This document shows positions 18,301 to 33,300 of a DNA stretch of 64,000 nucleotides, piece by piece; position 1 is the first letter of the stretch, and the number at the start of each line of letters is the position of its first letter. A program made the position numbers and the translations under genes. Source of the stretch: Strigops habroptila (taxonomy: Eukaryota > Chordata > Aves > Psittaciformes > Psittacidae); assembly GCF_004027225.2 (NCBI RefSeq), contig NC_044282.2:62671725-62735724 (forward strand). Reading direction: 5' to 3'. The notes beneath the pieces are model-generated. The model searched no databases. It was not told the DNA's origin and saw nothing but the letters and a program-made list of their open reading frames with translations.

Positions 18301-21300
18301 TTAGTTTGCATTCAGTAACATGGGAAAAGAATCAGCTTCCTGCCTGGCACTTAAGAGGCGTCAGGTGTTACGTGTGCTGGACAAGCACATTGCAGAAATG
18401 ATGGTACAAAACATTACAGGACAAGAACTACCCCACATCTACAGCTGCCAAGCTTTGTGCACTGGAGTGGCAGAGTAACAAGCTGTGATTAAAAATCAGC
18501 CCTCCTAATTACTTCCTATAGCTGGTTAATTACTTTCTCCTCCCCATTTTGCTGATCCACAATAGGGGAGATTAGGCAGGGAAGGAGTGACCAGGGAGGG
18601 AAACAGCACCCAAACAGAGAAACGTGGGAACCATGAAAGAAGGAAAACAGGTTGGAAAAGCCAGAAAGCAGAGCAGGGGGCTGCAATGTATAACAGGGAG
18701 GTGAGAAGTTCATGTTTCCTGCACAGTGTCAGGAGAGGAGGATGCAGTGTCAGCCTGGGCAGGAATGAGGAGCCCCAGATCCAGCCCATCTCCTTCTGGA
18801 GGTGCCAGTTGACTGCAGGTTAGCAAAACATGACACCCATCTATAAGAAGAGCCAGAAGGAGGATCTGGGAACTACAGGCCCGTCAGCCTGACCTTGGTG
18901 CTGGGAAAGGTTGTGGAGCAGATCATCCTGTGCCATCATGTGGCACGTATAGGACAACCAGGCAATCCGGCCCAGTCAGCATGGGTTTATGAAAAGCAGG
19001 TCCTGCTTGACCAACCTGATCCCCTTCTATGACAAGATGACTGGTCAGTGGATGAGGGAAAGGCTGTGGATGTTGTCTACCTGGACTTTAGTAAAGCCTT
19101 TGACACTCTTTCCCACAGCATGCTCCTGGAGAAACTGGCTGCTCATGGCCTGGATGGGTGTACTCTTCTCTGGGTAAAAAACTGGCTGGATGGCTGAGCC
19201 CAAAGAGTGGTGGTGAATGGAGTTAAATCCAGTTGGCAGGCAGTCACAAGGAATGTTCCCCATAGCTCGGTACTGGAGCCAGTTCTGTTTAATGCCTTTA
19301 TCAATGATCTGGACGAGGGGATTGGATCAAGCGCATCCTCAGTCAGTTTCCCCAACACCACCACGTTGGGCAGGAGTACTGACCTGCTGGAGGGTAGGAG
19401 GCTCTGCAGAGGGATCTGGACAGGCTGGATTAATGGGCTGAGCACAATGGTGTGAGGTTCAACAAGGCTCAGTGCCGGGTCCTGCACTTGGGTCACAACA
19501 ACCCCATGCAATGCTACAGGCTTAGGGAAGAGGGTCTGGAAAGCTGTCTGGTGAAAATGGACCTGAACATGAGCCAGCTTGTGCCCAGATGGCCAAGAAG
19601 GCAAACAGCACCTGGCATGTGTCAGCAATAGTGTGGCCAGCAGGATCAGGGCAGCAACTGTACCCCTCTACTTGGCCCTGGAGAGGCTGCATCTTGAATC
19701 CTGTGTTCAGTTCTGGGCCCCTCACTACAAGAAAGACATTGAGTTGCTGGACTATGCCGAGGGAAGGGCAATGAAGCTGGTGAAAGGTCTGGAGCACAAG
19801 TCTGATGAAGAACAGCTGAGGGAACTGGAGTTGTTTAGTCTCGAGAAAAAGAGGTGGAGGGAGGCCTTATCACTCTCTACAACTACCTGACAGGAGGCTG
19901 TAGCAAGGTGGGGGTCGGTCTCTTCTCCCAAGTAACAGGACAAGAAGAAATGGCCTCAAGTTGCACTATGAGAGGGTTTACATTGGAAATGAGGAAAAAT
20001 TTCTTCCCCAAAAAGGTTGTCAAGCACTGGACGAGGCTGCCCAGGACTGTGGTAGAGTCAAGATCCCTGGAGGGATTTAAAAGGGCTGTAGCTGTGGTGC
20101 TTCAGGACATGGGTTAGTGGTGGGCTTGGCAGTGCTGGGTTAACAGTTGGACTTGATGATCTTAAGGGTCTTTGCCAACCTAAACAATTCTATTATTACG
20201 ACTTCTGCAAACTCACTCCACTAGTCAGTTGCTTCCATAATAAAAAAAGCTTCCCAAGGTGTCATAAATCCCTTACAAAACTGCAATAACCAAGCAGCTT
20301 TCACAGTGCACCTGGAATCAGCTGCAGAGGTTTGTGAGGCACAGATTTAAGAACATAAGGTCAGCAAAACCATTTCTTCTCAGACACAGTGGCATGAATG
20401 ACATCCATTGTTCAACTTCCTGGATACTACTGAATTTCTTTAAACAAAACAACTGCAGAAGCTAAAGGCCTTGGTTTCAAGTTTACATTCAACTCGTCAT
20501 TGAATCTCCTCCTGTGCTGCCTTCCCTCCCCCCGTTCTGTACCCGCCAAGACGTGTAGCTTTCCATAAACAGTAGTTTCCCATTTCTCATGTTAGGAAAT
20601 TCAAGTCTCAGTATCACAATTTTGCTCTTTCACCAGCTTTAATGCTTTGACAAGCAACACCCGACAGCACCCGTCTGCTGACACTCAGCTCTGCAGGGCC
20701 ATCTTCACACTTCCTAGGAAAATAATGAAGCTGGAAAATCCAAACATTTATTCCATGTGGGAGCAGCGTAACAAAAGCAAGCACTAACAGTTGTGCTGCT
20801 CTCTAACATCTCAGAACACCCAGAGAATGAACTCTTGGGGATCCAAGCATTGAATGTTTCCATATCAGTTTCTTCTGCTTCACGTGACTTTCGCTGACAT
20901 TTTACCAGCCTGTTTGTTGGTACTTCTAACATGAACTAAAATCTGCTATGCAGGTTGGAGTAGTTTACAAGAGATGTTTGTCATACTACCTGCAAGAACC
21001 ATGATAAACTTGCAAATATTTCATGACTTCAGTTTTGGGGGAGTGGAGGTGATTGTATTGATTTATCTTCGAGGATTTACATAGTCATCCTTATAAAACA
21101 GGTGAGTACTAGAGACAACACATTCTATAGCTACTCCTCAGCTTATGGCTTAGTGTTGCTCCTCTGCACACCACCTTGTGGTGGCAGCTCCTCCTGAAAA
21201 CTGCAACTCCCAGTTACAGAAGACATATTCTTTACCTCTTGAGTATTCTCTAGCACAGAAACAAAGTTGTCTCATATACAAATTGAGCAACCTGGTCTGC

Positions 21301-24300
21301 TGGAAGGTGTCCCTACCCATGGCAGGGGGTTGGAACTAGATGAGCTTTAAGGTCTCTTCTGACCCAAACCATTCTATGATTATCATATGACAGCTGAAGA
21401 CCAGCACCCAAACCTCTGTGTTAATGTACACCTTCTGCCAGGGCAGAAGAAGCTGCAATTCGGAAGCTGAGTTCTGTGGGACTCATCACACACTCTAGGG
21501 GTTACAACAACGCCAGGATCTTACAAACATTACTCACCTCATCTATGTTTCTGAGCCACTTGCTGATGTTTTCAAAGCTCTTGGCATTGGTGATGTCATA
21601 TACTAGCATGATTCCCATGGCACCTCTGTAATAGGAGGTGGTGATGGTGTGAAATCGTTCCTGCCCCGCTGTGTCCCTGTGGAAAACAGACAAGAGAATG
21701 TTGGAAACAAGCTATAGAGAAACCAGCATGGTGTATGTTAGATAACTGTGTGTGGCCCAGATTCTGCTCTATTGCATCATACCAAGGGATGTACGATGTC
21801 TTCCAAGAGTGATAGGACACACTCCAATGTGCACCAGCAGCTTTAAGGAAGGCCCACTCCTTCCCAGATGTAGCTCAACACTCAGAGAAAAAGGGCAAGC
21901 TGCAGTAAGCCTGGCTCATGAGGGTACAGAAGCTTGGGGTTTGAAGTTTCTCTTTTGGGTTTTACTTCAAAGGGGATTGTGGAGGGTTTTTTCACATCGC
22001 ACTGCAGCCTCATCTATGACAGAGACAAGAGACTCTGGACTGGGTTTTTACAGTATCAAGTCATGGTAGAAATTTGTTTATTTTAAACTTTGCATTTTTA
22101 CTGACAACTTGAAACTTGCACCCAAAAGGAGAAAGTTTCATTGCCAAGTCTCGTATCTCAGGGAAGTGTCTCCAAGACCTCTGAGTCTGAGTGGAAGCGC
22201 GAAGCAGACGGGACAAAAACAGGAGCAAGAAATGCTCTACCTATACTTTGACAGGCCCATGAGCTCCAGTAGTGGGAGCACCTGAAGATCCCCAGAAACA
22301 CCGCTGTCCCAGACACTCTCTCCTGTTACTGACCATTCTTCCCAAAGGAACATAAAAACTAGAAGCCACTTTCAACTCCGTTTACAGGGTTTAAATTAAA
22401 CACCCAGACAACTGACCAGCCTGACAAGCCAGTGCACAAACCCAGCTGATGCTGGACTCAAGTTGCTGTGCGAAGTTCCTGAGATTTTGTAGGTTGTTCA
22501 GCAGTGCCACTGCTAAAGGCAGCAGAGCCTGGAACTGCAATGACCTGATCCAACCGCCCAGTCACCACCACCAGCATGCCCAAGATGATACCTTTCCATT
22601 TCAGCAGCTGCTGACCAGCCCTGAAGATAATCGCTCGACATTTTCTGGAACTGAGATCTAACATTGTTTTCAGATCAGTTTTATAGAGCTTTAATTTGAT
22701 CTGACAAATACACATTCCTGAAAGTTTAGATCAAAGCATATGAAAAATAAATCTCAGATATGTACCGTAACATTAAATTATGGATTTCTGTAAGCTATAT
22801 GCTGAAAATTGATCCTGCAAGATTAATAACAGCACATATTTTCCCATCTCATTCTGAAGTATTTGATGGAATACATGAGATTTGGTTAAACAAACCTGCA
22901 TGCCATTAACTTGAGAATTAGGACTTAACGGCATATTCTACAATGTCTATCAGAGGGTATAAACCTGATAGATTACATGTTTACATGACAGCTTTCAGTG
23001 ACACTTCACATAAGAAGGGTGTAGACCTGTTGGAGTAAGGTAAGAGCAAGCCACAAAGATGCTCCAAGGGCTGGAGCACCTCTGCTATGGAGACAGGCTG
23101 AGAGAGCTGGGCTTGTTCAGCCTTCAGAAGAGAAGGCTCCAGGGAGACCTTAGAGCGGCTTCCAGTGCCTAAAGGGGTCAACAAGAAATCTGGAGAGGAG
23201 CTTTTGACAAGGGCCTGTAGGGACAGGACAAGGGGGAATGGCTTTAAACTGACAGAGGGGAGATTGAGATGAGATCTTAGGCAGAAGTTGTTCCCTGTGA
23301 GGGTGGTGAGGCCCTGGCACAGGGTGCCCAGAGAAGCTGTGGCTGCCCCATCCCTGGCAGTGTTCAAGGCCAGGTTGGACGGGGCTTGGAGCAACCTGCT
23401 CTAGTGGAAGGTGTCCCTGCCTGTGGCAGGGGTTTGGAACTGGATGAGCTTTAAGGTCCCTTCCAACCCAAACCAGTCTGTGATTCTATGATAGAAGCAA
23501 GTCAGATGCCTATAGAAGGCTTAGGTGAAGATACAATTAAGTGGATAGAAACCTCATGGGGAGAGAAAATAAACCATGTATGAGTAAGTTCTGTGAGATG
23601 TTTTGTAGCAGTCTGCCCTGAGTTTCATGATAGGCACGTTTTCTTCAATGGCTGGGATAAAGGAATAGCAAGTATGGTTATGGTACTTAAGCTAGGCAGG
23701 AAAACATGAAGTTGCAAAGCATAAATTGTATAGAGGACTGGATTATCATTCAGATTGCTTTTGACTGATTGGAGAACGTCACTGAAGAAAGTCCTGGGAA
23801 ATTCAGCAGAGACAAATGCAAAGTTATCAAATTCAGTGCGTGTCACCAGTTACTCAGATGTTGGAAAAATCAGCTTCATCATGAGGAAGGTGAGTAGGAT
23901 GCGCAAACAGTGTCCAAGTCTTGTAGAAAATATTCCTGTATGAGGCTGGTAAGACTTCAGCTGTGCAGTTTGACTCAGACATGGGCAAACTGGAGGGAGT
24001 CCAGAGAGAGTAATAGGTGAGGCTGCATATCTTAGAACTCTGGCCAGTGAGTAAGGTCTAAAGAACTTGAGGTGGCTTGAGAAAATTCAGGGAAGGTGCA
24101 AGAGCTGTGTTTATGTTAAAAATAATAGTAGAAAGAAGAAAAATTAACTCCTCTAGTTAGCTGTGAAAAGTAAGACAAGGATTCATGGCCTTAATTCGCA
24201 CTAAGGGAAAGCCAAGTTTGCCATCTACAGAATCACAGAATGGTTTGGATGGGAAGGGACCATAAAGCTCATCTAGTCCAACCCCCTGCCATGGGCACAG

Positions 24301-27300
24301 ACACCTTCCACTAGAGCAGGTTGCTCCAAGCCCCGTCCAACCTGGCCTTGAACACTGCCAGGGATGGGGCAGCCACAGCTTCTCTGGGCAACCTGTGCAA
24401 GGGCCTCACCACCCTCACAGGGAACAACTTCTTCCTAAGATCTCATCTAAATTTACTTTCTCCTAGTTTAAAGCCATTACATCAAGCAGGACAGTGTCAG
24501 AAAAGCCTCACTAAAACCATCAAGACGTATGGCATCTTTGATTTCTCCCCTCCTGACACAGCCAGCAGCCGTCACACTAAGAATTCAGATTGATTTTACA
24601 CAACTTGGCATTGGCAACACGTAGTTGTTACTCATTTCTTGTCATGTCTTATGCTTCTACTACTAACTTGCTTAGTTAACTCCTCTCATGTTTTTTCTGG
24701 CAACTGACACTAAGCTAATGGATGAAAAGAAGCTGGGGAGGGAAAATGCAAGAACCTGGAATCTTGCCCCTCCCCCCCTTTTTTAAGCACTATATTTGCC
24801 CTTTCCCCTTCTTTAATGTGTTCTCCATTCATTATTCAGAGATAACTCTTAATGGATGTGAGATTAGAGACGTGACTGAAGCAAATAGAGGAAATGAGTT
24901 ATGGTTTTCAAACTGCCTATGACTGATGAATCCACCCTGAGCAAATGGCACAGACAATCAGAGACCGCATGTCATCTCCACTGCCCTGGCCCTCCATTCC
25001 TTTGTTCAAACCCCCAGGATGTAAGAATATGCTCCAAAGCTATGGGTGTGCAATAAATCCTTAACATAGGCAAAAAACATTTGTGGGTGCTAGTAGCTCT
25101 TCAAGCTAAAATTAATGCAGACAAGGAGTACTAATATCACCCAGGAAAACAAAGCCCTGCTGCACAGGAGGAAACTGAGAGGACGTGGGTTGTTTGGCTG
25201 CAAAATGAAGACAAGGAAGGTCATCCTATGGGACTAGGAAAAGGAGAAATCCAAGGAAAGCAAAAATCTATTTAAATCATTCTCATGCCAACATTAAAGT
25301 ACCCATAAGGTGTGTCATATAAGAGGTTCGACTAGCTGAGAATGGGCTTTCTGGGACAGCTTTCCAGTTGACCTAGCAGAGACTAAAGAAACCTTAAAAT
25401 GTACTATGATTTGCTTATGAAAGATTTACATGGATGCAACAAGAAGAGATTATATCTGATGATCTGTGAAGATCCTTCCAGTGCACACAGCTCAAAATAA
25501 AGCTCTTCGAGCTATTAAACCAAATAATTCCAAAATAATCCTAAGAATTTTATTACTGTTTCTTCTTACGATGTTTTTAAAACCATGCAGCAGAACACTG
25601 CATTGAAGAAACTGTACTGGTGACACCACGCACACTCTGGAAGCTTTACCAACTGGGTCGAAGACTTTCCTTCAAAAAGGAATATCTGAGAGATACAAAT
25701 TCCAGCTTTTCTGAAAAAAATACACAGCCAGGGAAAAAAAATATCTATAATGAGTGAAACATCTACTTGTTTTACAGGGAGTCAGACTGACCTGCCAAAA
25801 GTCTTGTCCACCTTGAGCTTTGCACATGGTGAATAATCTCAAAAGCTCTCTGCAGCAAGAGTTAACTTTCAGACATTCCTAGCATAATGCATAGAATCAA
25901 AGGATAGTTTGGGTTGGAAGAGACCTTAAAGCTTATCCAGTTCCAACCCCCTGCCACGGGCAGAGACACCTTCCACTAGAGCAGGTTGCTCCAGGCCCCG
26001 TTCAACCTGGCCTTGAACACTGCCAGGGATGGGGCAGCCACAGCTTCTCTGGGCACCCTGTGCCAGGGCCTCACCACCCTCATACCCAGTAACTGCAAAA
26101 ATTAATGAGACTGATGGCACACTAGTTAGTGGTGCTGCCTGCAGCTCTGCCTGTGCACCACCACACTTATGAAATGCAAAAACTTGCACAGAACAGGGCA
26201 TTTCCATACATGTAACTATTTCTGGTAGCTATGCTGCTGCACGATTCTTTTATGTGGACAAATGTTCCAGGTCCAATGATTATTTTTGCAATAAGGTCAT
26301 TGCTGAATAAAACAGAATTCTGAGGACACTTTTCCAGCCATGTAAGAGTGTTCCCAGCAAAGATGCTCTGATAGAAAAAAATGTTACCTTATAGTCTTCT
26401 ACACACTTAAAAGCTGCATACTCAAAAAATAAGGCTGTTTCCTACAAGACTGTAGGAAAATAGGCTGCTGTGCAAATTGTATGTAAAGACAGGAGGGTCA
26501 GAGCAGCAGCTAAGGAGGAAGAAAAAAACTTAGATGTCTTTGAATCTGACTTGAGTGATTTTTAGTTCACTACAGAAGCGATTTTGTCATCGTCCTGCTC
26601 ACATGGTAATACAGCACTACTAAGTGTGATCATTTCATACATCACCAAAAAGAAACACACCACTTGCCTTGCCCAGCTTTGGAAACTCTTCAGGATCTAG
26701 AGTTTTAGATCTCCACTTTCTGGCCTTAACAGTGCAGGTCACTGCCTTGTAACGAGCCTTTGCAGACACTCCTGGGGCAGCAGTTCTGCCAACAAGCCTG
26801 CCCCAGGCACAGGAACAACCAAGCACTTTGCTAACTTGTACCTACTGTCATCGCCTTGGTCTATCAACCGAAGTTCCTCGTTCTGGCTTGACAACACACA
26901 CTGCACACTGACACACTGCCAGGAATCTGCATGAAAACTGGTAAATAGAAAATTCACAAGTGAGGAATCAACAACCATTAAGTCCCTGGGAACCCCTGTG
27001 AAACTAACTCTTCATACAGCTTTACCCATACACTATGGTTACTCCTTAATATCAGTTTGAGACTAGTTTAAGACTCTTTAAGACATGTATACACCATGTG
27101 GCTGTTTAAGGAAACTTAGGATTACTTACTACTCTGACTTGGAAAAGCAAACACAAACCTCTTGAAAAGGCTACTCACTCACTGCTCACACAACCCCACT
27201 TTGTTTATAATCCCTAGAAACCCATTCCTAAATACTACAGTTATTTCTTGAAAGGCTTTCTGCTCTGCCCTACCCCATCCCTCCAGCATTCCACAGTCAG

Positions 27301-30300
27301 CATCAGGGTGTTCAGGGTTTTCTTGTTTTGGATTCACTCTCCCAATACCAACATCCTGTAAATCCAGCTTCAGGATCACCTCCTACAGTTCCTAGTTGTC
27401 TCCCCAGACTGCAGAGTCTGTGAACAGAGAGACCAGAAAGCGGCTGCATTTTCTGCAACCAATTTTCGCAGAATATTCTTGAATAAATGGGAGAAGGGTT
27501 CCTGGGGTAAGTTCTTCTGCAATAGCTGAACAGGATACATCATGATGCTCTTATTTGTCAAGTTCTGTTCTGAAATTCTTGTTTTGTTTTTTTCCCCTTC
27601 CATGTTCCCCTTTCTCTGTTTCATTTGCATTACACTGAACTAGATCTTCTCCCAGAGCCTCCCACTCTTGCTGGTGGATTTCTAGCAACTTTGATTTTCA
27701 CCGTCCTTGAGCTTAAAGTCCTTCCTTCTCCTCTGCCTCTGCTACCGCTGTGTTTTGTGTAACATGACAGTAATATTTCCTTTCAGCCTTCGCTTCACCA
27801 GGATGAAAAACCTAGATCTGACTCTTGTGCGTTCTCACAAGCACTGAAAAGCCACACGTGGTCAGGACGGAGGTTTTCCAGCTTCTACTTCTGTGTAGTT
27901 CAAAGATTTCTGGCGCCAGAGATCACATCTGTGTATTAACAGTCCAAAACAGACTGTTCCTTTGTGAAATCCCTTGTGAACCCACGTACATACCGCATCA
28001 GGTGATGAGGACTTGCACAGCTTAACTTCGTTTCTTTGTGTTTCGCATGGGCCACCTTCTAGCCTTGAGCTAATGTTCTGGGATTGGAGAAGGCAGTGAG
28101 TTATTTCAATCCCTACCTACCCTTTCCAGTATACTCATGAATTACAAACTGCACTTTGGTCACTTTGCTGCCATCCCAAAGAACCCTAATCTTCCATTTT
28201 TATTTCATAAAATAGCTATCACATCCTTCCTACGATCTTGCTTGCCCCTTTCTTTGTAGGGCATGCTAATCAAACCTGTGTGTGATGTTAGACTGCGACA
28301 TCTCCCTGCTCACTGGAAATGATTGCACCCCCAGTATCAGAAAAATCACATTTAAGTTTTCAATTTATACATTATGCTAGCAGGTTTAGTGAATTACAAG
28401 ATGCCTAAGACTTGCTTCCATTTCAAAGCAATGCTATCAGAGTTCCTGGCCTGTATGTTATTACACTCTTCACAGCTGAATTTTCAGCTCTACTACTCTC
28501 TTCTTCTAAAGCGTTTCATCACTTTTACGATGGTAACACTGTCTTTCCCTGGAGCAGTAATCTCTCATTTTGGTTCTTTTATTTCCCTCCCTTCTCTGTA
28601 CTAGAAGCATTACTGTATTAATATTTTGTGTCATCAGCATCACCCCTCCCAGGTCCCACCTTTCCAAGCAGCACAACAACCTCACCAAGAAGATACATGA
28701 TTCTTCTGTGTGCTTCCTCCCAGAATTTTACACACCAGGAGTCCTTCTGATGGATCTGCCCTGAAGAAGCTCATTCCTTCAGAAGCCCAGGTCTGGGATT
28801 TGTGTCATGACCTCCTTGCTGCTTGCAGTCCGTGCACCACACCAGGCTTGCCCAGCCTACCTCGGGCTCTTCCAGAGCTCCCAGAACACAGATGTATCCC
28901 CAAGTCTCACCATCCTCCTCTTCCTTGTGTCCCAGTCTCCCCTTTCCCCACTTCAACATTGTTCTTTTAACAGGCATATCTGCATTTGGAGCAATACGAA
29001 AACACTTTAATCCTAGCTTGATCCTTGCTGAAGAGCAACCCCACTTCTTAATAGCTATGAAGTATCATCTTGCTTATCACCTTTGGCAAGGTTTAATTCG
29101 ACCTTTGATTCCTGCTTTACTCCTATATATATATTTCAGAGGTCAAGGCATGACTGCTCATGATTGCCACATCTGATCATTTTGTGCACCCAGGAGGAGA
29201 GGCGGGAACAGAGCAGAGCTGTATTAGCAAGTGTCAGGTTTAGCTGTTCTTTGTAAAACTAATCGCCCATTGAGACTGAACCCGTACTCCAAGAAGGACA
29301 AAAGCCAGTACCAGCCACAGTAAAACCCAGTGACAGAGCTCTGCAGGCAGTCGGAGAGCAGCTCCTATACCAGGACAACAGCATGATTTAATATGTGGAT
29401 GACGGAGGATTATACAGATCAGTGGGAGGCAGGTCAATATAGCAATTTTAAACTGAGGAAGTCTCTTTCTAGTGCTTCCTGTATGTGAAAAGAAATAGTT
29501 TTCACCTATATAAATAACAAATGCTACATAATCAAATACTTTAGCTCTCCCACTGATGTAGAAACACTACTCAGTAAAGTGACAGGTCTACTCAGCCATC
29601 CCCTTTCCCAGAGGTAGTTCATCAAACACAGCTCCTTCATAAATGCTCTGTGACTCTGAAGAAACTCCATCCTATTTGGGAAATGGCTGACACATACTAA
29701 AGTTCTTTAAGGTACAAAATAAGAGGCTTGAATCTGACTAAACACCAGTAATAATGATGATGAGGAAGATGAGTACAGCAGCAATGCTGCCTTTGCTTCT
29801 AACAATAGAAAGGACTTTTAAGAAGCAAGAAAACAGCATTATGAAAGGCTGGATAAAGATGCGGTGGCACTTTGGAGAGCCATAGCTGGACTTATGCTCA
29901 TGGGCTGAGCCAATGTCATTGCACCCAGTAGCCTGTTGCTGTGAGCCATCAGAAGCAGCTCTGATAAGTGTGCAAGAAACAGGGCAGACTGATGGGCATT
30001 CTTACAAATAGGATGATGGTCTTCAGACAGGGAGGAAACTCACAAGTGACATACCGGTCATTCCTGCTCTAAATTAAGCTCAACATGACCCGGCAGTGTG
30101 TGCTTGAGCCCAGAAATCAACCGTGTCCTGGGCTGCATCACCAGCAGCGTGACCAGCAGGTCGAGGGAGGCGACTCTCCCCTGCTGCTCCACTCTGGTGA
30201 GACCTCCCTGCAGTCCTGTGTCCAGCTCTGGGGCAACAACATAAGAAGGACGTGGATCTGTTGGAATGAGTCCAGAGGAGGCCATGAAGATGCCCCGAGG

Positions 30301-33300
30301 GCTGGAGCACCTCTGCTATGGAGACAGGCTGAGAGAGTTGGGCTTGTTCAGCCTTCAGAAGAGAAGGCTCCAGAGAGACCTTAGAGCAGCTTCCAGTGCC
30401 TAAAGGGGCCAACAAGAAATTTGGAGACGGGCTTTTGACAAGGGCCTGTAGGGACAGGACAAGGAGGAAAGGCTTTAAACGGACAGAGGGGAGATTGAGA
30501 TGAGATCTTAGGAAGAAGTTCTTCCCTGTGAGGGTGCTGAGGCCCTGGCACAGGGTGCCCAGAGAAGCTGTAGCTGCCCCATCCCTGGCAGTGTTCAAGG
30601 CCAGGTTGGATGGGAATTGGAGCAACCTGGTCTAGTGGAAAGTGTCCCTGCCCTTGGCAGGGGGTTGAAACTGGATGAGTTTTAAGGTCTCTTCCAAACC
30701 AAACTATTATGTGAAATTCCGAGCATGAATACCCTCCATGAATACTAGCACATCCACAGTGCAATACTTACTGAAAGCACACAAGCACCAAGGGACTCCT
30801 CTCCTCTCCTTAACTGAAAATCTGTGTTCTCTTTTGTTATCTTCAGACCAGGTTAATCAAGTATGAAGTGTCCCAGTGAAAGTGCCACAACTCCAAAGAT
30901 CTGTTTCATTGATTCAGCTATATTAGCTCTTGTGCGTTTACTTTGGTTATAAAAGCACAACCCATACTCTGGACACAAGAAAAGCTGAGAACAGCCTCAG
31001 GTTTACAAGGGAAACATTTCACTAAATGCATCCCTTGCCTATGGAACTGCTGCAGCGGGAGTGAAGTGTAATTCTGGAAATACATTACACAACTCCTAGA
31101 AGTACAGGGTGAGTTTAAATACAGGAAGCAGTGGTTAAATATAGAAGCATTGCACAAAATGTCTTCAAAAGACACCACTGTCCTAGCCACCAAATCACTG
31201 TGGGGCAAAACTCCTTGTATGGGAACAGATGGAAAATACAAAGCCTAGATACTATTTTTCTTTGTAAATTTACTTGGGGTTTTTTTTTCCCCGTCAGAAG
31301 TTCATGCCACAGGAACTTCATTTTCTGCTTTCCAAGTGTCATTTTGAATGCGAAATTTTAAACTGGCAGGAATAAGAAGATGATCCAGGCAAGCACCTCC
31401 CAATTTTGCAACACTTAAAAGATGTGATTTTCTAAAAGTCAAGCTCACCCAAAGCCCTCTTCATTTCTCTAAGGTACTAAACCCCACAATGCACACAGCT
31501 TCATTAATGGGTATATAGACAAAGCAGCCATAGACATCCTCATTTTTCCATATTTTCAGCTTTTACATTTCATGATGATTTTTCCTGAAGTTCAATTGAA
31601 CACTTCCTTTAAGTCATTCCAAAGTTCTACCTTTGTTTCCCATGGCAATTCACAGCACCTACTCTGCTGGAGTTAAAAAAGTACGACACAGAATTATTGT
31701 TAGAAGCTATGGTTTGAAAACCTGAATGCCTGGGGAACTCCCAATGCAAGAGCTGCCCAGCAAGTCAATCAATGAGGCTGCATTACACCTGAATGCCTCT
31801 TTAGCTAATGCTCTGGGTTCCTTCCGCTGCTCTGCTTTTGGATCCAGTTGATCTATAGCCGTCCTTCCTCAGACAGCTCTATTGGAAGCACTGCCCTTCG
31901 GAAGATGGTTACTCTTTGCAGCTCCCTGCTGAAGCATTCCAGCGTGGTGAGTTACTTCATCCTCCAAGCACTTCCTTATCGACCGACTACACAGTTCGTA
32001 CAACGAAATCAGCTTTGACAACTCCTGGCCTTGCAGGACACACAACAAAACAACTAACTTGGCTAGCTTCTGCTAAGGATGTGCTTGCAGGAGTGAGATA
32101 TAAGACACAACTAGGATTCAGAGTGCACACTCAGAGTGGTGGTAACAAGCAGGACTCTATTTGTTAGGAAGGATAACCATCTGGCTGGTCCTATGACATT
32201 GGAACAAATGCCCAAACAGAGGAAGAGCAGTGCCTCCCCCTAACTGGAACCCATCCATCTACAAATTTCAACATTATCAAGCCATGAAAAATTTTTATTA
32301 GTGGAGGAAAAATGGACAAATTCAGGTCCTAAACAAATTCAAGTTCTGAACTCTCAGTAAAGCTGGAGAACGCAGCAGCAATACGTGTATGTGGTGGAGA
32401 AGGAAGTCTAAATGAACATACAGGCTGGAAAGACCCATTAGCTTTCCTGAGCTATTAACAGGGCTATTTAAACGGAAGAAAAATCTCTAGACATGCACAG
32501 CAAGCTAGAAGGAAAGAGTTTAAGTTTTGCCTCATGTTAAATTTCCCTACAGAAGAGCAGCCTTATTTTAAAGCAGCTGAAAAACTCCACAGTTTATAAT
32601 GGAAAAACATAACACAGCCCTGAGGAGAAAGACTTAGGGGTTGTTTGACCTGGGAGTGTGCGCTTGCAGCCCAGAAAGCCAACCATGTCCTGGGCTGCAT
32701 CACCAGCTGAGAACTGGGCTTTATCAGCCTGAAGAAGAGAAGCTCCAGGGAGAGCTTAGAGCAGCTTCCAGTGCCTAAAGGGGCCGACAAGAAAGCTAGA
32801 GAGGGGCTTCTGACAAGGGCCTGTAGGGACAGGACAAGGGGGAATGGCTTTAACCTGACAGAGGGGAGATTGAGATGAGATATGAGGAAGAAGTTGTTCC
32901 CTGTGAGGGTGCTGAGGCCTTGGCACAGGTTGCCCAGAGAAGCTGTGGCTGCCCCATCCCTGGCAGTGTTCAAGGCCAGGTTGGACGGGGCTTGGAACAA
33001 CCTGCTCTAGTGGAAGGTGTCCCTGTCCACGGCAAGCGGTTGAAACTGGATGAGCTTTAAGATCCCTTCCAACCCAAACCATTCTATGATAAAATAAGTG
33101 CAGACGTGGATTATGCTTTCTTGCTGACACAAAGCAAGGCTACTAGTCATAGATTTAGAGTCATAGATTCACAGCAACTCCTAATTTAAACATTCCAGTT
33201 TTAAACCACTTCCCACTAAATCACAGACTGTGAAGATCCTGTCCTCCCAAGCAGGAGATCTGCCAACAGCCTGTCCAAGGGAGCAGTTGGAAACCACGGT

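Larger units (their letters stand above)
17966..21537 (-). other. RAB10: RAB10 intron 3
   Basis: 3.6 kb intron. Contains a long degenerate CR1 (18800-20197) and a CR1 3' fragment (21285-21382), described separately. The rest is unique AT-rich sequence. Confidence 0.8.
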